DNA of 64,000 nt from RH-AL1 sp965198485 (GTDB lineage Bacteria; Pseudomonadota; Alphaproteobacteria; Rhizobiales; Beijerinckiaceae). This document shows, piece after piece, positions 7,967 to 16,509 of the stretch (the stretch's first letter is position 1; every line of letters begins with the position of its first letter). The notes under the pieces are model-generated. The model was not told the DNA's origin. It saw nothing but the letters and a program-made list of their open reading frames with translations, and did not search any database. Location: assembly GCA_965198485.1 (NCBI GenBank), contig CBDAPQ010000005.1, forward strand, positions 3,410,001-3,474,000, given 5' to 3'. The position numbers and the translations under genes are program-made.

Positions 7967-9052
7967 ATGATCGGCTTGACCCTCGGCCGCTACCTGTCGT
8001 CCCGTTTCCTGCGGATGATCCTCGCCGTGTTTGCGACGATCTTCAGCCTCGTCTTCGTGATCGATTTCGTGGAACTGCTGCGCCGTACCGGCAACATCGC
8101 GGGCATCACCACCGCCAAGGTCGCCTTCCTGTCGTTCCTTCGCACGCCGTCGGTCTCGGAACAGGTGTTGCCGTTCTGCGTCCTGTTCGGGTCGATGGCG
8201 GTGTTCCTCAATCTCACCCGCAAGCTGGAGCTGCTGGTGGCCCGCGCCTCCGGCGTGTCCGTTTGGCAGTTCCTGATCCCGCCGGTGACGATCGCGCTGC
8301 TTCTCGGCGTCGCCTCGGTCACCGCGCTCAACCCGATGTCCGCGCTGATGAAGCAGCGTGCCGACGCAATGGAGATTGCGATCTTCGGCGAGGATGTCTC
8401 CAGCGGATCGAAGCCGGAGATCTGGGTGCGCCAGACGGGCATCGATGGCGAATCGATCCTTCGCGCCCGCACCGGAACCGACAAGAACAACAGGCTCACC
8501 GACGTGACAGCCTACGTCTACGACCAGGACGGGCACTTCTCCGAACGCATCAAGGCGAGCGGTGCGGTGCTGCAGAGCGGCGTTTGGCGGCTCTCGAATG
8601 CGCAGGTGACGCAGCCCGGCGAGGAGCCGCGTCTGGCCGGCACCTACCTGCTTGCCACGACGCTGCGGCCGGGGCAGTCTGTCGAGGGGTCGATGTCGGC
8701 GGAGGCGGTGCCCTTCTGGGATCTGCCAGCCCTTCGCGACGAGGCCGAGAGCGCCGGGCTCGATGCGGCGAGCTACCGCCTGCAGTTCCAGACGCTGCTC
8801 GCGCGACCGCTGCTGCTGGTCGCCATGACCCTGATCGCGGCGGCCTTTTCCTTAAGGTTCTTCCGCTTTGGTGGCATCGGTAAATTCGTGGGCGGTGGCA
8901 TCGCAGCCGGGTTCGTGCTCTACGTGGCGACCAAACTCGTGGGCGATCTCGGCGGGTCGGGCGTGCTCAGCCCGCCGTTCGCGGCTTGGTCACCGGCGGT
9001 CGTCGCCAGCATGCTTGGGGTCTTGGCACTGCTGAACCAGGAGGACGGCTGA
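7967..9052 (+). CDS. lptG: LPS export ABC transporter permease LptG
   Basis: This 361-aa inner-membrane protein has the YjgP/YjgQ layout: two N-terminal membrane spans, a periplasmic beta-jellyroll, and C-terminal spans near LLLVAMTLIAAAFSLRF and GGGIAAGFVLYVATKLV. The opening MIGLTLGRYLSSRFLRMILA and the segment VARASGVSVWQFLIPPV resemble LptG rather than LptF. With LptF and LptB2 it extracts LPS from the inner membrane and feeds the Lpt bridge to LptD. It heads the operon lptG-lptD-surA-pdxA-rsmA, its TGA overlapping the lptD ATG by one base. Its usual partner lptF is missing immediately upstream. Confidence 0.9.
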   Translation: MIGLTLGRYLSSRFLRMILAVFATIFSLVFVIDFVELLRRTGNIAGITTAKVAFLSFLRTPSVSEQVLPFCVLFGSMAVFLNLTRKLELLVARASGVSVWQFLIPPVTIALLLGVASVTALNPMSALMKQRADAMEIAIFGEDVSSGSKPEIWVRQTGIDGESILRARTGTDKNNRLTDVTAYVYDQDGHFSERIKASGAVLQSGVWRLSNAQVTQPGEEPRLAGTYLLATTLRPGQSVEGSMSAEAVPFWDLPALRDEAESAGLDAASYRLQFQTLLARPLLLVAMTLIAAAFSLRFFRFGGIGKFVGGGIAAGFVLYVATKLVGDLGGSGVLSPPFAAWSPAVVASMLGVLALLNQEDG

Positions 9053-11652
9053 TGGGGTGCCGGCAGGCCCCCGGTGAGCCGACATCGAGCGGCGGGCGGA
9101 GGATGGGGCGGGTTGCGATGACGGTGCGGGCGGTCGCGCTCGCCGTGGCCACTCTCGTTACGGCCGCGGCCCTGTCACCGGGTCCGGCCGACGCTCAGGC
9201 GCGTGACGCGACGACCAAGCCCAACGATGCAGCCAAGAGCGGCGCCAAGATGCTGGTCGAGGCCAACCAGCTCGTGCAGAACGACGACAAGAACACCGTC
9301 TCCGCCGAGGGCAACGTCCGCATCTACTACGATGGCCGCACGCTGGAAGCCGACAAGGTCGTCTACGACAAGACCACCAAGCGCCTCCACGCCACCGGTC
9401 ACGCCAAGCTGACCGAGAAGGACGGCACGATCTATCGCGGCGAGGACTTCGACCTGACCGACGACTTCCGCGACGGTTTTGCCGAAAGCCTGCGCGCCGA
9501 CACCAAAGATAAAACTCATTTCTCGGCGCCGCGCATGGAACGCGTCGACGGCGATACCGTCTTTGCGAAAGGCACCTACACAGCCTGCGACGCCTGCAAG
9601 GACCATCCCGATCGTCCGCCGCTCTGGCGCGTTCGCGCCAAGAAGATCATCCACAAGGATCAGGAGCGCACGGTGTACTACGAGGGTGCCTACCTCGAGT
9701 TCCTCGGCATTCCCGTCGCCTACACGCCGTTCCTCTCCGCCCCCGATCCGACGGTCGAGAAGAAGTCCGGCGTGCTATCGCCGCATACGCTCTACAAGTC
9801 GCAGCTCGGCTACGGCGTCGGCGTGCCGATCTTTTACAATCTCGCGCCCGACTACGATCTGACGTTGACGCCGACCGCCTTCACCCAGCAGGGTTTCTTC
9901 GGCGCCGGCGAGTTCCGCCAGCGCACCGCCAACGGCCTCTACTATATCCAGGCTTCTGGTATCGACGAGGCAAATCCGGGTGCCTTCGCGCAAGGTCCGT
10001 ACGGCGCCGGCAACCGCTACTTGCGCGGAGACGTGAATACCAAGGGCGACTTCTCGATCAATAACGACTGGAGATTCGGCTGGAACATCACCGCGCTGTC
10101 GGATAAATACTACCTCTTTGACTACGCGATCCCCGCGAGCACGATCTCCTCGAATTATTTCTCGGAATCGATCTCGACAATCTACCTGACAGGTCAGGGC
10201 GAACGCAGCTTTTTCGACCTGCGCGGCTACTATATCGAGGGGTTGTCGTCGCACGACATCCAGGCGCAGCAGCCGATCGCGCATCCCGTTCTCGACTACA
10301 ACCGCACAATCGACATCGATCCGGCCAAGACGCATGGCGTCGGCGGGCAGGTCGAAGTGGACTTCAACCTGACGAGCCTGTCGGCGCAGTCGGCCGCCTT
10401 CCAGTCGGTGGGGCCGCGCACGCTGGATTCCGCCTTCGGGCTCTACGACGTGTGCAACACCTACCAGCCCGGCCGCACCAGCGGCACCTCCTGCCTGCTC
10501 CGCGGGATCGGCGGAGACTATACGCGCGCCACGGGTCAGATCGACTACCAACGCAAGTTCATCGATCCCATCGGCGAGGTCTGGACGCCGTTCGCCTTCG
10601 CGCGCGTCAACGCCGAGACGCTCGACCTCAACACGACCAACACCTACAGCTTCCAGGCGAACGGCAATTACACCAGCTATTCCAACGCCTCGCAGCTGGC
10701 CTTCCTGCCGGGCGGTTCCGGCACCACGGCCAATGTCATTCCCGGGGTCGGCCTTGAGTACCGCTACCCGTTCTTCTATCGTTCGGCGCTGGGCTCGCTG
10801 ATCTTCGAACCCATCGGGCAGATCATCGCTCGTCCCGACAACCAGATCGGCACACGCACGCTGGTTAATCTCGACGCACAGAGCCTCGTCTTCGATTCGA
10901 CGAACCTGTTCGATTGGAACAAGTTCTCCGGCTACGATCGCTTCGAGACGGGCGTACGCGCCAACTACGGCTTCCAGACCGGCTTCACCTTCAAGAACGG
11001 CGGCTACGCCCGCGTCGTCGCCGGGCAATCGGCACAGCTCGCCGGCACCAACGCCTATGCGACGCCAGACGCCGCCAACGTCGGCCTGAGTTCGGGGCTC
11101 GACACCCGCCTGTCGGACTACGTCGTCGGCGGCGTGGTCTCGCCCCTGCCGCTCATCAGCTTCGGCACGCAGGCGAGGTTCGACCAACAAACGCTGGAGA
11201 ATCGTCGCCTCGACGCCACCGCCAACCTCAACCTCGGCGCGCTGACCGGCGGCATTCAGTTCGCCAACTATCAGGCGCAACCGGTGATCGGCTACGACGT
11301 GCGCCGCGAGGGCCTCGCGATCACGGGCAAATACAACTTCACCAAGAACTACTTCGCCCAGGGCAACGTCACCTTCGACATGAGCCGGCATCTCTATCCG
11401 GCATCCATCATCGGCTACAGCAACCCGGGTCCTTTCGCCGTCGCCGCCCTCGGCGTAGGCGGCGGCTACACCGACGAATGCACGACCTTCGCGGTGAACT
11501 ACACGTCGATCTACCAGGACAACGGCACTGGCACCTTCGAACGTAATCAGACCGTCCTGGTCTCGCTGCAGCTGCGGACGCTGGGTGACGCCAAATTCTC
11601 GAAATCGACGCTCGACACCACCACGACGAGCGGTCTCGACGGGGTGCGCTGA
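9052..11652 (+). CDS. lptD: LPS-assembly outer-membrane protein LptD
   Basis: This 866-aa protein is the outer-membrane barrel that inserts LPS into the outer leaflet. An N-terminal OstA/LptA-like domain is seen at about residues 50-170 (MLVEANQLVQNDDKNTVSAE, then GNVRIYYDGRTLEADKVVY), followed by a long LptD barrel domain rich in aromatic and polar beta strands. ATG at 9052 is chosen because it overlaps the lptG stop (TGATG) and has AGGAGG at good spacing; ATG at 9118 would begin directly at the signal peptide (MTVRAVALAVATLVTAAAL). The signal peptide ends near PADAQA. The order lptG-lptD-surA is conserved and joins LPS transport with barrel folding. Confidence 0.93.
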   Translation: MGCRQAPGEPTSSGGRRMGRVAMTVRAVALAVATLVTAAALSPGPADAQARDATTKPNDAAKSGAKMLVEANQLVQNDDKNTVSAEGNVRIYYDGRTLEADKVVYDKTTKRLHATGHAKLTEKDGTIYRGEDFDLTDDFRDGFAESLRADTKDKTHFSAPRMERVDGDTVFAKGTYTACDACKDHPDRPPLWRVRAKKIIHKDQERTVYYEGAYLEFLGIPVAYTPFLSAPDPTVEKKSGVLSPHTLYKSQLGYGVGVPIFYNLAPDYDLTLTPTAFTQQGFFGAGEFRQRTANGLYYIQASGIDEANPGAFAQGPYGAGNRYLRGDVNTKGDFSINNDWRFGWNITALSDKYYLFDYAIPASTISSNYFSESISTIYLTGQGERSFFDLRGYYIEGLSSHDIQAQQPIAHPVLDYNRTIDIDPAKTHGVGGQVEVDFNLTSLSAQSAAFQSVGPRTLDSAFGLYDVCNTYQPGRTSGTSCLLRGIGGDYTRATGQIDYQRKFIDPIGEVWTPFAFARVNAETLDLNTTNTYSFQANGNYTSYSNASQLAFLPGGSGTTANVIPGVGLEYRYPFFYRSALGSLIFEPIGQIIARPDNQIGTRTLVNLDAQSLVFDSTNLFDWNKFSGYDRFETGVRANYGFQTGFTFKNGGYARVVAGQSAQLAGTNAYATPDAANVGLSSGLDTRLSDYVVGGVVSPLPLISFGTQARFDQQTLENRRLDATANLNLGALTGGIQFANYQAQPVIGYDVRREGLAITGKYNFTKNYFAQGNVTFDMSRHLYPASIIGYSNPGPFAVAALGVGGGYTDECTTFAVNYTSIYQDNGTGTFERNQTVLVSLQLRTLGDAKFSKSTLDTTTTSGLDGVR

Positions 11653-11721
11653 TCGACGCCCGAAAAGCGCCGAGTTTTTCGCAAAAGAAGGTGACGCTCG
11701 TCCACCATCGTAACGGGACCC

Positions 11722-12654
11722 ATGCCCCTAGGCCTCATCCGTCACGTTCTCACCCCGAAGCGCGTCGCCATCGCGTTCTGCGCGGTCATGGCCGTCGCGC
11801 CCTGCGCTGTGCGGGCGCAGGCAATCGTCGTCTCGGTCAACGGCGATCCCGTCACTTCCGTCGACCTCGAGCAGCGCATCAAACTGTTGCACGCTTTGCG
11901 CAAGCCGGCGACGCGCGATGCCGCGATCGAGAGCATGATCCAGACCCGCCTCAAGACGCGAGAGGCGAGCCGTTTCGGCGTCGCCATCAAGGACGACGAG
12001 GTCGCCGAGGAGCTCCAGATCATCGGCAAGAAGATGAAGATCTCGGCTCAGCAGCTCGCGACCGACATCGGCCATGCCGGCGTGACGCAGAGCCAGGCCA
12101 ACGCTTACCTCAAGGCGGAGCTGGGCTACGCCATCCTGATCCGCGCGCTGAACAAGGGCGTCGAGGCCAGCGAAGTCCAGGTTCGTCAGGAACTCGCCAA
12201 GGAGAAGAGCGGCAAGGGCTCCGGCAGCCTGGTCAATTACACGATCCGCCAGGTCGTGTTCACCGTGGACCCGAACGAGACGCAAGCCGCGCTCGCCGCC
12301 CGCGCCAAGGAGGCCGAAGCGCTTCGCGGCCGTTTCACCAGCTGCGACACCGGCATCCCCTACGCCAAGTCGCTTCCCGGCGTCGCCGTCCGCGAGAAGA
12401 TCGTGCGCAGCTCGTCCCAGCTCGGCGAGAGCATCAAGGAGGTTCTCGACAAACTGCCGATCGGGCACCTCACCGGGCCGAGCCGCTCGCCCAACGGCAT
12501 TGAGCTGATCGCGCTGTGCGACCGCTCCACCTCGCGCAACGACGACGAGCTGCGCAAGGAGATCTCCGAACGGATCCTCAGCGCCCATTTCGACCAGGAA
12601 GCGGACATCAAGTTTAAGGAAATGCGCGCCAGCGCCGTGATCGAGCGGCGTTGA
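11722..12654 (+). CDS. surA: SurA-type periplasmic chaperone
   Basis: The 310-aa product has a signal peptide cleaved near APCAVRAQA and the SurA N-terminal domain beginning IVVSVNGDPVTSVDLEQRIK. A single C-terminal rotamase-like region (TIRQVVFTVDPNETQAALAA onward) is present but divergent, so it probably acts as a chaperone rather than a strong prolyl isomerase. Family knowledge: SurA escorts outer-membrane barrels, LptD among them, to BamA, which fits its position after lptD. The start codon is ATG at 11722 and its TGA overlaps the TTG start of pdxA. Confidence 0.87.
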   Translation: MPLGLIRHVLTPKRVAIAFCAVMAVAPCAVRAQAIVVSVNGDPVTSVDLEQRIKLLHALRKPATRDAAIESMIQTRLKTREASRFGVAIKDDEVAEELQIIGKKMKISAQQLATDIGHAGVTQSQANAYLKAELGYAILIRALNKGVEASEVQVRQELAKEKSGKGSGSLVNYTIRQVVFTVDPNETQAALAARAKEAEALRGRFTSCDTGIPYAKSLPGVAVREKIVRSSSQLGESIKEVLDKLPIGHLTGPSRSPNGIELIALCDRSTSRNDDELRKEISERILSAHFDQEADIKFKEMRASAVIERR

Positions 12655-13667
12655 CCGCGCTTCTCGCCCTCACGCGGGGGGATCCCTCGGGCATCGGCCT
12701 GGAGATCGCCTTCAAGACCTGGCGCGCGCGCGATGGTGGCACCGAGCCGTTCCTCCTCGTCGCCGATCTCGCGCAATGCCGCGCCGCCGCGGCGGCGCTG
12801 CACCTCGACGTGCCCATGGAGGCGACGAGCCCGGGCCAGGCCGCTTCGATCTTTCCGCGCGCGCTTCCCGTGCTGCCGCTCGACGTCGTGACCCGTGGCG
12901 TGGCCGGCGCCCCCGATGCCGCCGATGCGCCCGGCACCATCGCTTCGATGGAGCGCGCCGTCGAGCTGGTGCGCCGCGGCGAGGCGTCCGCCGTGGTTAC
13001 CCTGCCAGTCTCGAAGGAGATCCTGCATCGGGTCGGCTATCCTCACCCCGGCCAGACCGAGTTCATGGGCGAGCTGGCGCGCCGCTACTGGGGCGTCAGC
13101 ACCAAGCCGGTGATGCTGCTGTGGTCGCCGACGCTCGCAGTAGTGCCGATGACCGTCCACGTGCCGCTCGCGAGCGTGCCCCGCCTCGTCACCGCCTCGC
13201 TCGTCGCCGACACCGTGCGCACCGTCGCCGCCGACATGACGCGGCGCTTCGGCCTGTCCCGCCCGCGGATCGCAGTCGCCGGGCTGAACCCCCACGCCGG
13301 CGAAGGCGGCGATATCGGCCGCGAGGAGCTCGACTGCCTGGTTCCGGTACTGGCGCGGCTGCGTGACGAGGGCCTGGCCGTGACCGGCCCGCACCCGGCC
13401 GACACGCTGTTCCACGCCGCAGCCCGCGCCCGCTACGACGTCTGCGTGACCATGTATCACGACCAGGCGCTGATCCCGATCAAGACGCTGGCCTTCGAGA
13501 GCGCCGTCAACGTGACCCTCGGCCTGCCCTTCGTGCGCACCTCGCCCGACCACGGCACCGCCTTCGACATCGCCGGCAAGGGCATCGCCGATCCCTCGAG
13601 CCTGATCGAGGCGCTGCGCCTCGCCGCGCGCCTGGCGCTTGCCGACCGGATTCGCGACGCGGCGTGA
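12651..13667 (+). CDS. pdxA: 4-hydroxythreonine-4-phosphate dehydrogenase
   Basis: PdxA (338 aa) oxidises 4-phosphohydroxy-L-threonine in the DXP-dependent pyridoxal phosphate pathway. Diagnostic segments are LALTRGDPSGIGLEIAFK at the N-terminus, PHPGQTEFMGELA in the middle, the metal-binding MYHDQALIPIKTLAFESAVN and RTSPDHGTAFDIAGKG at the C-terminus. It starts with TTG at 12651 overlapping the surA TGA (TTGA), so translation is probably coupled. The surA-pdxA-rsmA order is widely conserved in proteobacteria. Confidence 0.94.
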   Translation: MTALLALTRGDPSGIGLEIAFKTWRARDGGTEPFLLVADLAQCRAAAAALHLDVPMEATSPGQAASIFPRALPVLPLDVVTRGVAGAPDAADAPGTIASMERAVELVRRGEASAVVTLPVSKEILHRVGYPHPGQTEFMGELARRYWGVSTKPVMLLWSPTLAVVPMTVHVPLASVPRLVTASLVADTVRTVAADMTRRFGLSRPRIAVAGLNPHAGEGGDIGREELDCLVPVLARLRDEGLAVTGPHPADTLFHAAARARYDVCVTMYHDQALIPIKTLAFESAVNVTLGLPFVRTSPDHGTAFDIAGKGIADPSSLIEALRLAARLALADRIRDAA

Positions 13668-14521
13668 GCGACGGCCTGCCGCCCTTGCGCGAAGTCGTCG
13701 CCGCGCACAGCCTCGCCGCCAGGAAGAGCCTCGGCCAGAATTTCATCTTCGACCTGAACCTCACCGGCCGCATCGCACGCGCCGCCGGTCCGCTCGCGGG
13801 CGTCCGTGTCGTCGAGGTGGGACCGGGGCCGGGCGGCCTCACCCGCGCGCTGCTCGGCGAAGGCGCGGAGGTGGTCGCGCTCGAGCGCGACCCGCGCTGC
13901 CTCGCCGCCCTGGCGGAGGTGGCGGCCGCCTATCCCGGCCGCCTCGACGTGCGCCAGGCCGACGCCACCGCGACCGACTTCGCCGCGCTCGCCGCCGCGG
14001 CGGGTCCCACGCGCGTGTGCGCCAACCTGCCCTACAACGTGGCGACGCCGCTGCTGGTCGGTTGGCTCGAAAGCGAGCCCTGGCCGCCGTGGTACGACCG
14101 GCTGGTGCTGATGTTCCAGCGCGAGGTGGCCGAGCGCATCGTGGCGACCCCGCGCGAGCGCGCCGCCTACGGCCGCCTCGCCGTGCTCGCCAATTGGCGC
14201 TGCGAGACGCGCATCCTGTTCGACGTGCCGCGCACGGCCTTCGTGCCGCCGCCCAGCGTCACCTCCAGCGTGGTCGAACTGGTCCCGCGCCGCGCGCCCC
14301 TGCCCTGCTGCGCCGCCGCGCTCTCGGCCGTCACCCAGGCCGCTTTCGGCCAGCGCCGCAAGATGCTGCGCCAGAGCCTGCGTTCACTCGGCCTCGATCC
14401 GCTGCCGCTCCTGGCGGCGGCCGGCCTCGAGCCGACGCGTCGGGCCGAGGAAATCGCGATCGCGGGATTCGTGGCGCTCGCGGAGGCTTTCACCAGACCA
14501 TCAGCCAGTGGCGCTCCCTAG
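13664..14521 (+). CDS. rsmA: 16S rRNA dimethyladenosine transferase (KsgA)
   Basis: RsmA (285 aa) dimethylates A1518 and A1519 of 16S rRNA during 30S maturation. Motifs seen: KSLGQNFIFDLNLTGRIA, the SAM-binding VVEVGPGPGGLTRALL, the catalytic NLPYNVATPLL (NLPY), and VPRTAFVPPPSVTSSVVEL. The start is GTG at 13664, overlapping the pdxA TGA (GTGA). The stop codon TAG at 14519-14521 lies inside the convergent tRNA-Glu gene, so the last three or four codons are antisense to its acceptor stem and CCA end. Confidence 0.94.
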   Translation: MSDGLPPLREVVAAHSLAARKSLGQNFIFDLNLTGRIARAAGPLAGVRVVEVGPGPGGLTRALLGEGAEVVALERDPRCLAALAEVAAAYPGRLDVRQADATATDFAALAAAAGPTRVCANLPYNVATPLLVGWLESEPWPPWYDRLVLMFQREVAERIVATPRERAAYGRLAVLANWRCETRILFDVPRTAFVPPPSVTSSVVELVPRRAPLPCCAAALSAVTQAAFGQRRKMLRQSLRSLGLDPLPLLAAAGLEPTRRAEEIAIAGFVALAEAFTRPSASGAP

Positions 14522-14584
14522 GGGAATCGAACCCCTGTTTTCGCCGTGAGAGGGCGACGTCCTGGGCCGCTAGACGAAGGGAGC
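14509..14584 (-). tRNA. tRNA-Glu (anticodon CTC)
   Basis: A complete cloverleaf is visible on the minus strand. The acceptor stem GCTCCCT pairs with AGGGAGC, the D arm contains GTCTAGCGGCCCAGGAC, the anticodon stem is TCGCC/GGCGA with loop CTCTCAC (anticodon CTC at 14548-14550), and the T arm is CAGGGG-TTCGATT-CCCC. The discriminator is G and CCA is encoded (14509-14511). It reads GAG codons. Its 3' end overlaps the end of rsmA by about 13 bp. Confidence 0.96.
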
Positions 14585-14600
14585 AGCGCGGCAGGTGGGT

Positions 14601-14629
14601 TCTATAGAGGCGTGCCGAGCGCCTCGCAA
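14601..14629 (-). promoter_or_regulatory. Sigma70-type promoter for tRNA-Glu
   Basis: On the minus strand TTGCGA (14624-14629) is followed by a 17-bp spacer and TATAGA (14601-14606). The tRNA begins 17 bp downstream of the -10 box. Spacing and match to TTGACA/TATAAT are good for a stable-RNA promoter. Confidence 0.6.
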
Positions 14630-14747
14630 GCCTGCTCGCGCGATTGAAGCTGAACAGCTGGCCGATGCGGCGCTTTGCCTGGCCGGCGCGACGCGCTATC
14701 GACGCGGGCGGCGCGAATCGCGAGCGGCCGCGGCGGGGGAGAGCACG

Positions 14748-15617
14748 ATGGGCAAGGCCATGGATCGGCGTCTTTCGACGGGCTTCGCCGCCGCCCTGTT
14801 CGCCGCGCTGCTCGCCTTCACGGTACCGGCCTTGGGGCAGAGCAACACGCCGACTCCGGCGGCGCCGCAGGCTGCGCCAGCGGCGAAAGCCTCCCCCCAG
14901 GATACCGCTCAACCCAAGCCGACGGCGGCGCCGGCCTCGCCTTCGACTACTACGCCGCCTTCGGCGACACCGCCGACCAAGCCACAATCGCCCGCTTCCG
15001 GCAAGGCCGCCGAGGCGCCGGGCGCGAAGTCGCCGGCGCCGGCGCCGGCCTCGCAAGCGCCGGACGCCACGCCCGAAGGCGTGCCGCTGGCGCCGGGCGG
15101 CACCAAGCAGAGGAACGAAATCGAACCCAACGCCTCGCCCACGACTCCGGAAAACGCCACGACGGAGAACGTCGAGGTGCCGGCGCGCCCGATCGTGGCC
15201 GCCTCCGGGCAATCGAGCTACGACGATGCCTTCAAGTCGATCAAAGCCTCGATCGAGACGGTGAGGAAGGCGATGGACAAGGCGGGGATCAAACCCACCG
15301 GGCACCCCATCACCATCTTCTCGGCGCCCAACGACAAAGGCTTCAAGTACCAGGCCGGCGTGCCGGTCGCGCAGAAGCCGGAGAAGAGCGATCTCGGCGG
15401 CGGCATCGTCGTGTCCCTGTCGCCGGCCGGCAAGGCAATCAAGTTCCAGCATCGCGGCGCCTACGACGACATCGATTCCACCTACGACGTCATCACCGCC
15501 TTCCTCGACGCCAAAGGCCTTCAGGTCGACAGCCCCTATATCGAAGAATATCTGAGCGAACTGACGACGTCGGACGATCCCAACCTGCAGGTCGATATCT
15601 ACGTTTTCGTGAAGTGA
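14748..15617 (+). CDS. Exported GyrI-like / AraC effector-binding domain protein
   Basis: This 289-aa protein has a signal peptide (STGFAAALFAALLAFTVPAL, cleaved near GQS), a Pro/Ala/Thr-rich linker at about residues 28-130, and a C-terminal GyrI-like small-molecule binding domain. Domain features are GHPITIFSAPNDKGFKYQ, GGGIVVSLSPAGKAIKFQH, the YDDIDSTYDVITAFLDAKG helix, and the final VDIYVFVK strand. ATG at 14748 follows GGGGGAGAG; upstream in-frame Met codons overlap the tRNA promoter and are rejected. SRPBCC-like GyrI domains usually bind small ligands; an exported copy tethered by a long linker has no assigned role. A convergent tRNA lies upstream. Confidence 0.78.
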   Translation: MGKAMDRRLSTGFAAALFAALLAFTVPALGQSNTPTPAAPQAAPAAKASPQDTAQPKPTAAPASPSTTTPPSATPPTKPQSPASGKAAEAPGAKSPAPAPASQAPDATPEGVPLAPGGTKQRNEIEPNASPTTPENATTENVEVPARPIVAASGQSSYDDAFKSIKASIETVRKAMDKAGIKPTGHPITIFSAPNDKGFKYQAGVPVAQKPEKSDLGGGIVVSLSPAGKAIKFQHRGAYDDIDSTYDVITAFLDAKGLQVDSPYIEEYLSELTTSDDPNLQVDIYVFVK

Positions 15618-15741
15618 GGCTGCCGGCTCGTCGAACGACTGCGGCGCTGACGAGAAGTCAAGGAACAAAGAAGCCCGGTCGTGCATTTCTTCGTCACAGG
15701 TGGTGTCGAGGGTGGGCACCAGCGTAACGGGGTTCAGGCAC

Positions 15742-16371
15742 ATGATCGGGATCAAGTCCTTCCTGCGCGGCGCTACGGCTGCCGCGTTGACTATGTCGTA
15801 CGTCGGCACCGCGGCGGCGGCTGGCCTGCAGCCTTTCGATCTCAACCAGCTTTTCGTGCCGCAGCCGGTGCAGCAGACCAGTTTGCCGAGCGATGCCGAA
15901 GTCGCACCACAGGTTGCTGTGCGCTCAACGAAAGTCTTCGTCGCCGATCCGACGGAAGAGAAGCCCGGAACCGTCACCGTCGATACCAAGAACCGCTGGC
16001 TCTATCTCTCCATGGAGAACGGGCAGGCCGTGCGCTATGACATCGGCGTCGGCCGCGAAGGGTTCGAGTGGTCGGGTACCGCTCGGATCGAGCGCAAGGC
16101 GGAGTGGCCGTCGTGGACCCCGCCGGCGGCGATGATCAAGCGTCGCCCCGACATCCCCCACTTCATGAAGGGCGGCATCGAGAATCCGCTCGGCGCGCGC
16201 GCGATGTACCTCTTCAACGGCAAGGGTGACACCGGCTTCCGCATCCATGGCACGAACGAGCCGGACACCATCGGGCAGGCTGTGTCCTCGGGCTGCATCC
16301 GGCTCATGAATGCCGACGTCGTTGACCTTTACAATCGTGTTCGCGTCGGCGCGAAGGTCGTTGTCCTTTAG
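15742..16371 (+). CDS. L,D-transpeptidase (YkuD), first of a tandem pair
   Basis: This 209-aa protein has a signal peptide (IGIKSFLRGATAAALTMS, cleaved near GTAAAAG) and a YkuD catalytic domain from about residue 70 (TVTVDTKNRWLYLSMENG). The active site is complete: RIHGTNEPDTIGQAVSSGCI holds the His of HGTNEP and the nucleophilic Cys of SSGCIR. YkuD enzymes form 3-3 crosslinks in peptidoglycan or attach proteins to it in the periplasm. ATG at 15742 is preferred over a GTG at 15700 because it starts the signal peptide directly. A strong hairpin terminator follows, and a paralog lies next. Confidence 0.88.
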   Translation: MIGIKSFLRGATAAALTMSYVGTAAAAGLQPFDLNQLFVPQPVQQTSLPSDAEVAPQVAVRSTKVFVADPTEEKPGTVTVDTKNRWLYLSMENGQAVRYDIGVGREGFEWSGTARIERKAEWPSWTPPAAMIKRRPDIPHFMKGGIENPLGARAMYLFNGKGDTGFRIHGTNEPDTIGQAVSSGCIRLMNADVVDLYNRVRVGAKVVVL

Positions 16372-16408
16372 GCTTCTGGTGCACGGAAGCCACGAGTGTC
16401 GAAGCTTT

Positions 16409-16438
16409 GAACGGCGTGGGCGCAAGCCTACGCCGTTC
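16409..16438 (+). terminator. Hairpin terminator after the first L,D-transpeptidase
   Basis: A 13-bp stem (arms 16409-16421 and 16426-16438, one G-T wobble) closes a GCAA tetraloop. It starts 37 bp after the stop codon and is followed by T-rich sequence (CATTTTCGCCGTTTT). This separates the two transpeptidase genes transcriptionally. Confidence 0.7.
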
Positions 16439-16509
16439 CCGCATTTTCGCCGTTTTGGTCCAGGATGTCGAAGATCGTAGGGGCAAAGGCCTCGATCTCG
16501 GGGATCGTG

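Noticed and set aside
9775..11391. A 538-aa minus-strand frame inside lptD
   Set aside because: Antisense to a well-supported outer-membrane barrel gene; no signal or domain.
14490..15989. A 499-aa open frame on the minus strand
   Set aside because: It is antisense to the GyrI-like gene and the start of the first transpeptidase, is Arg/Gly-rich and has no domain. The plus-strand genes have signal peptides, domains and ribosome sites.
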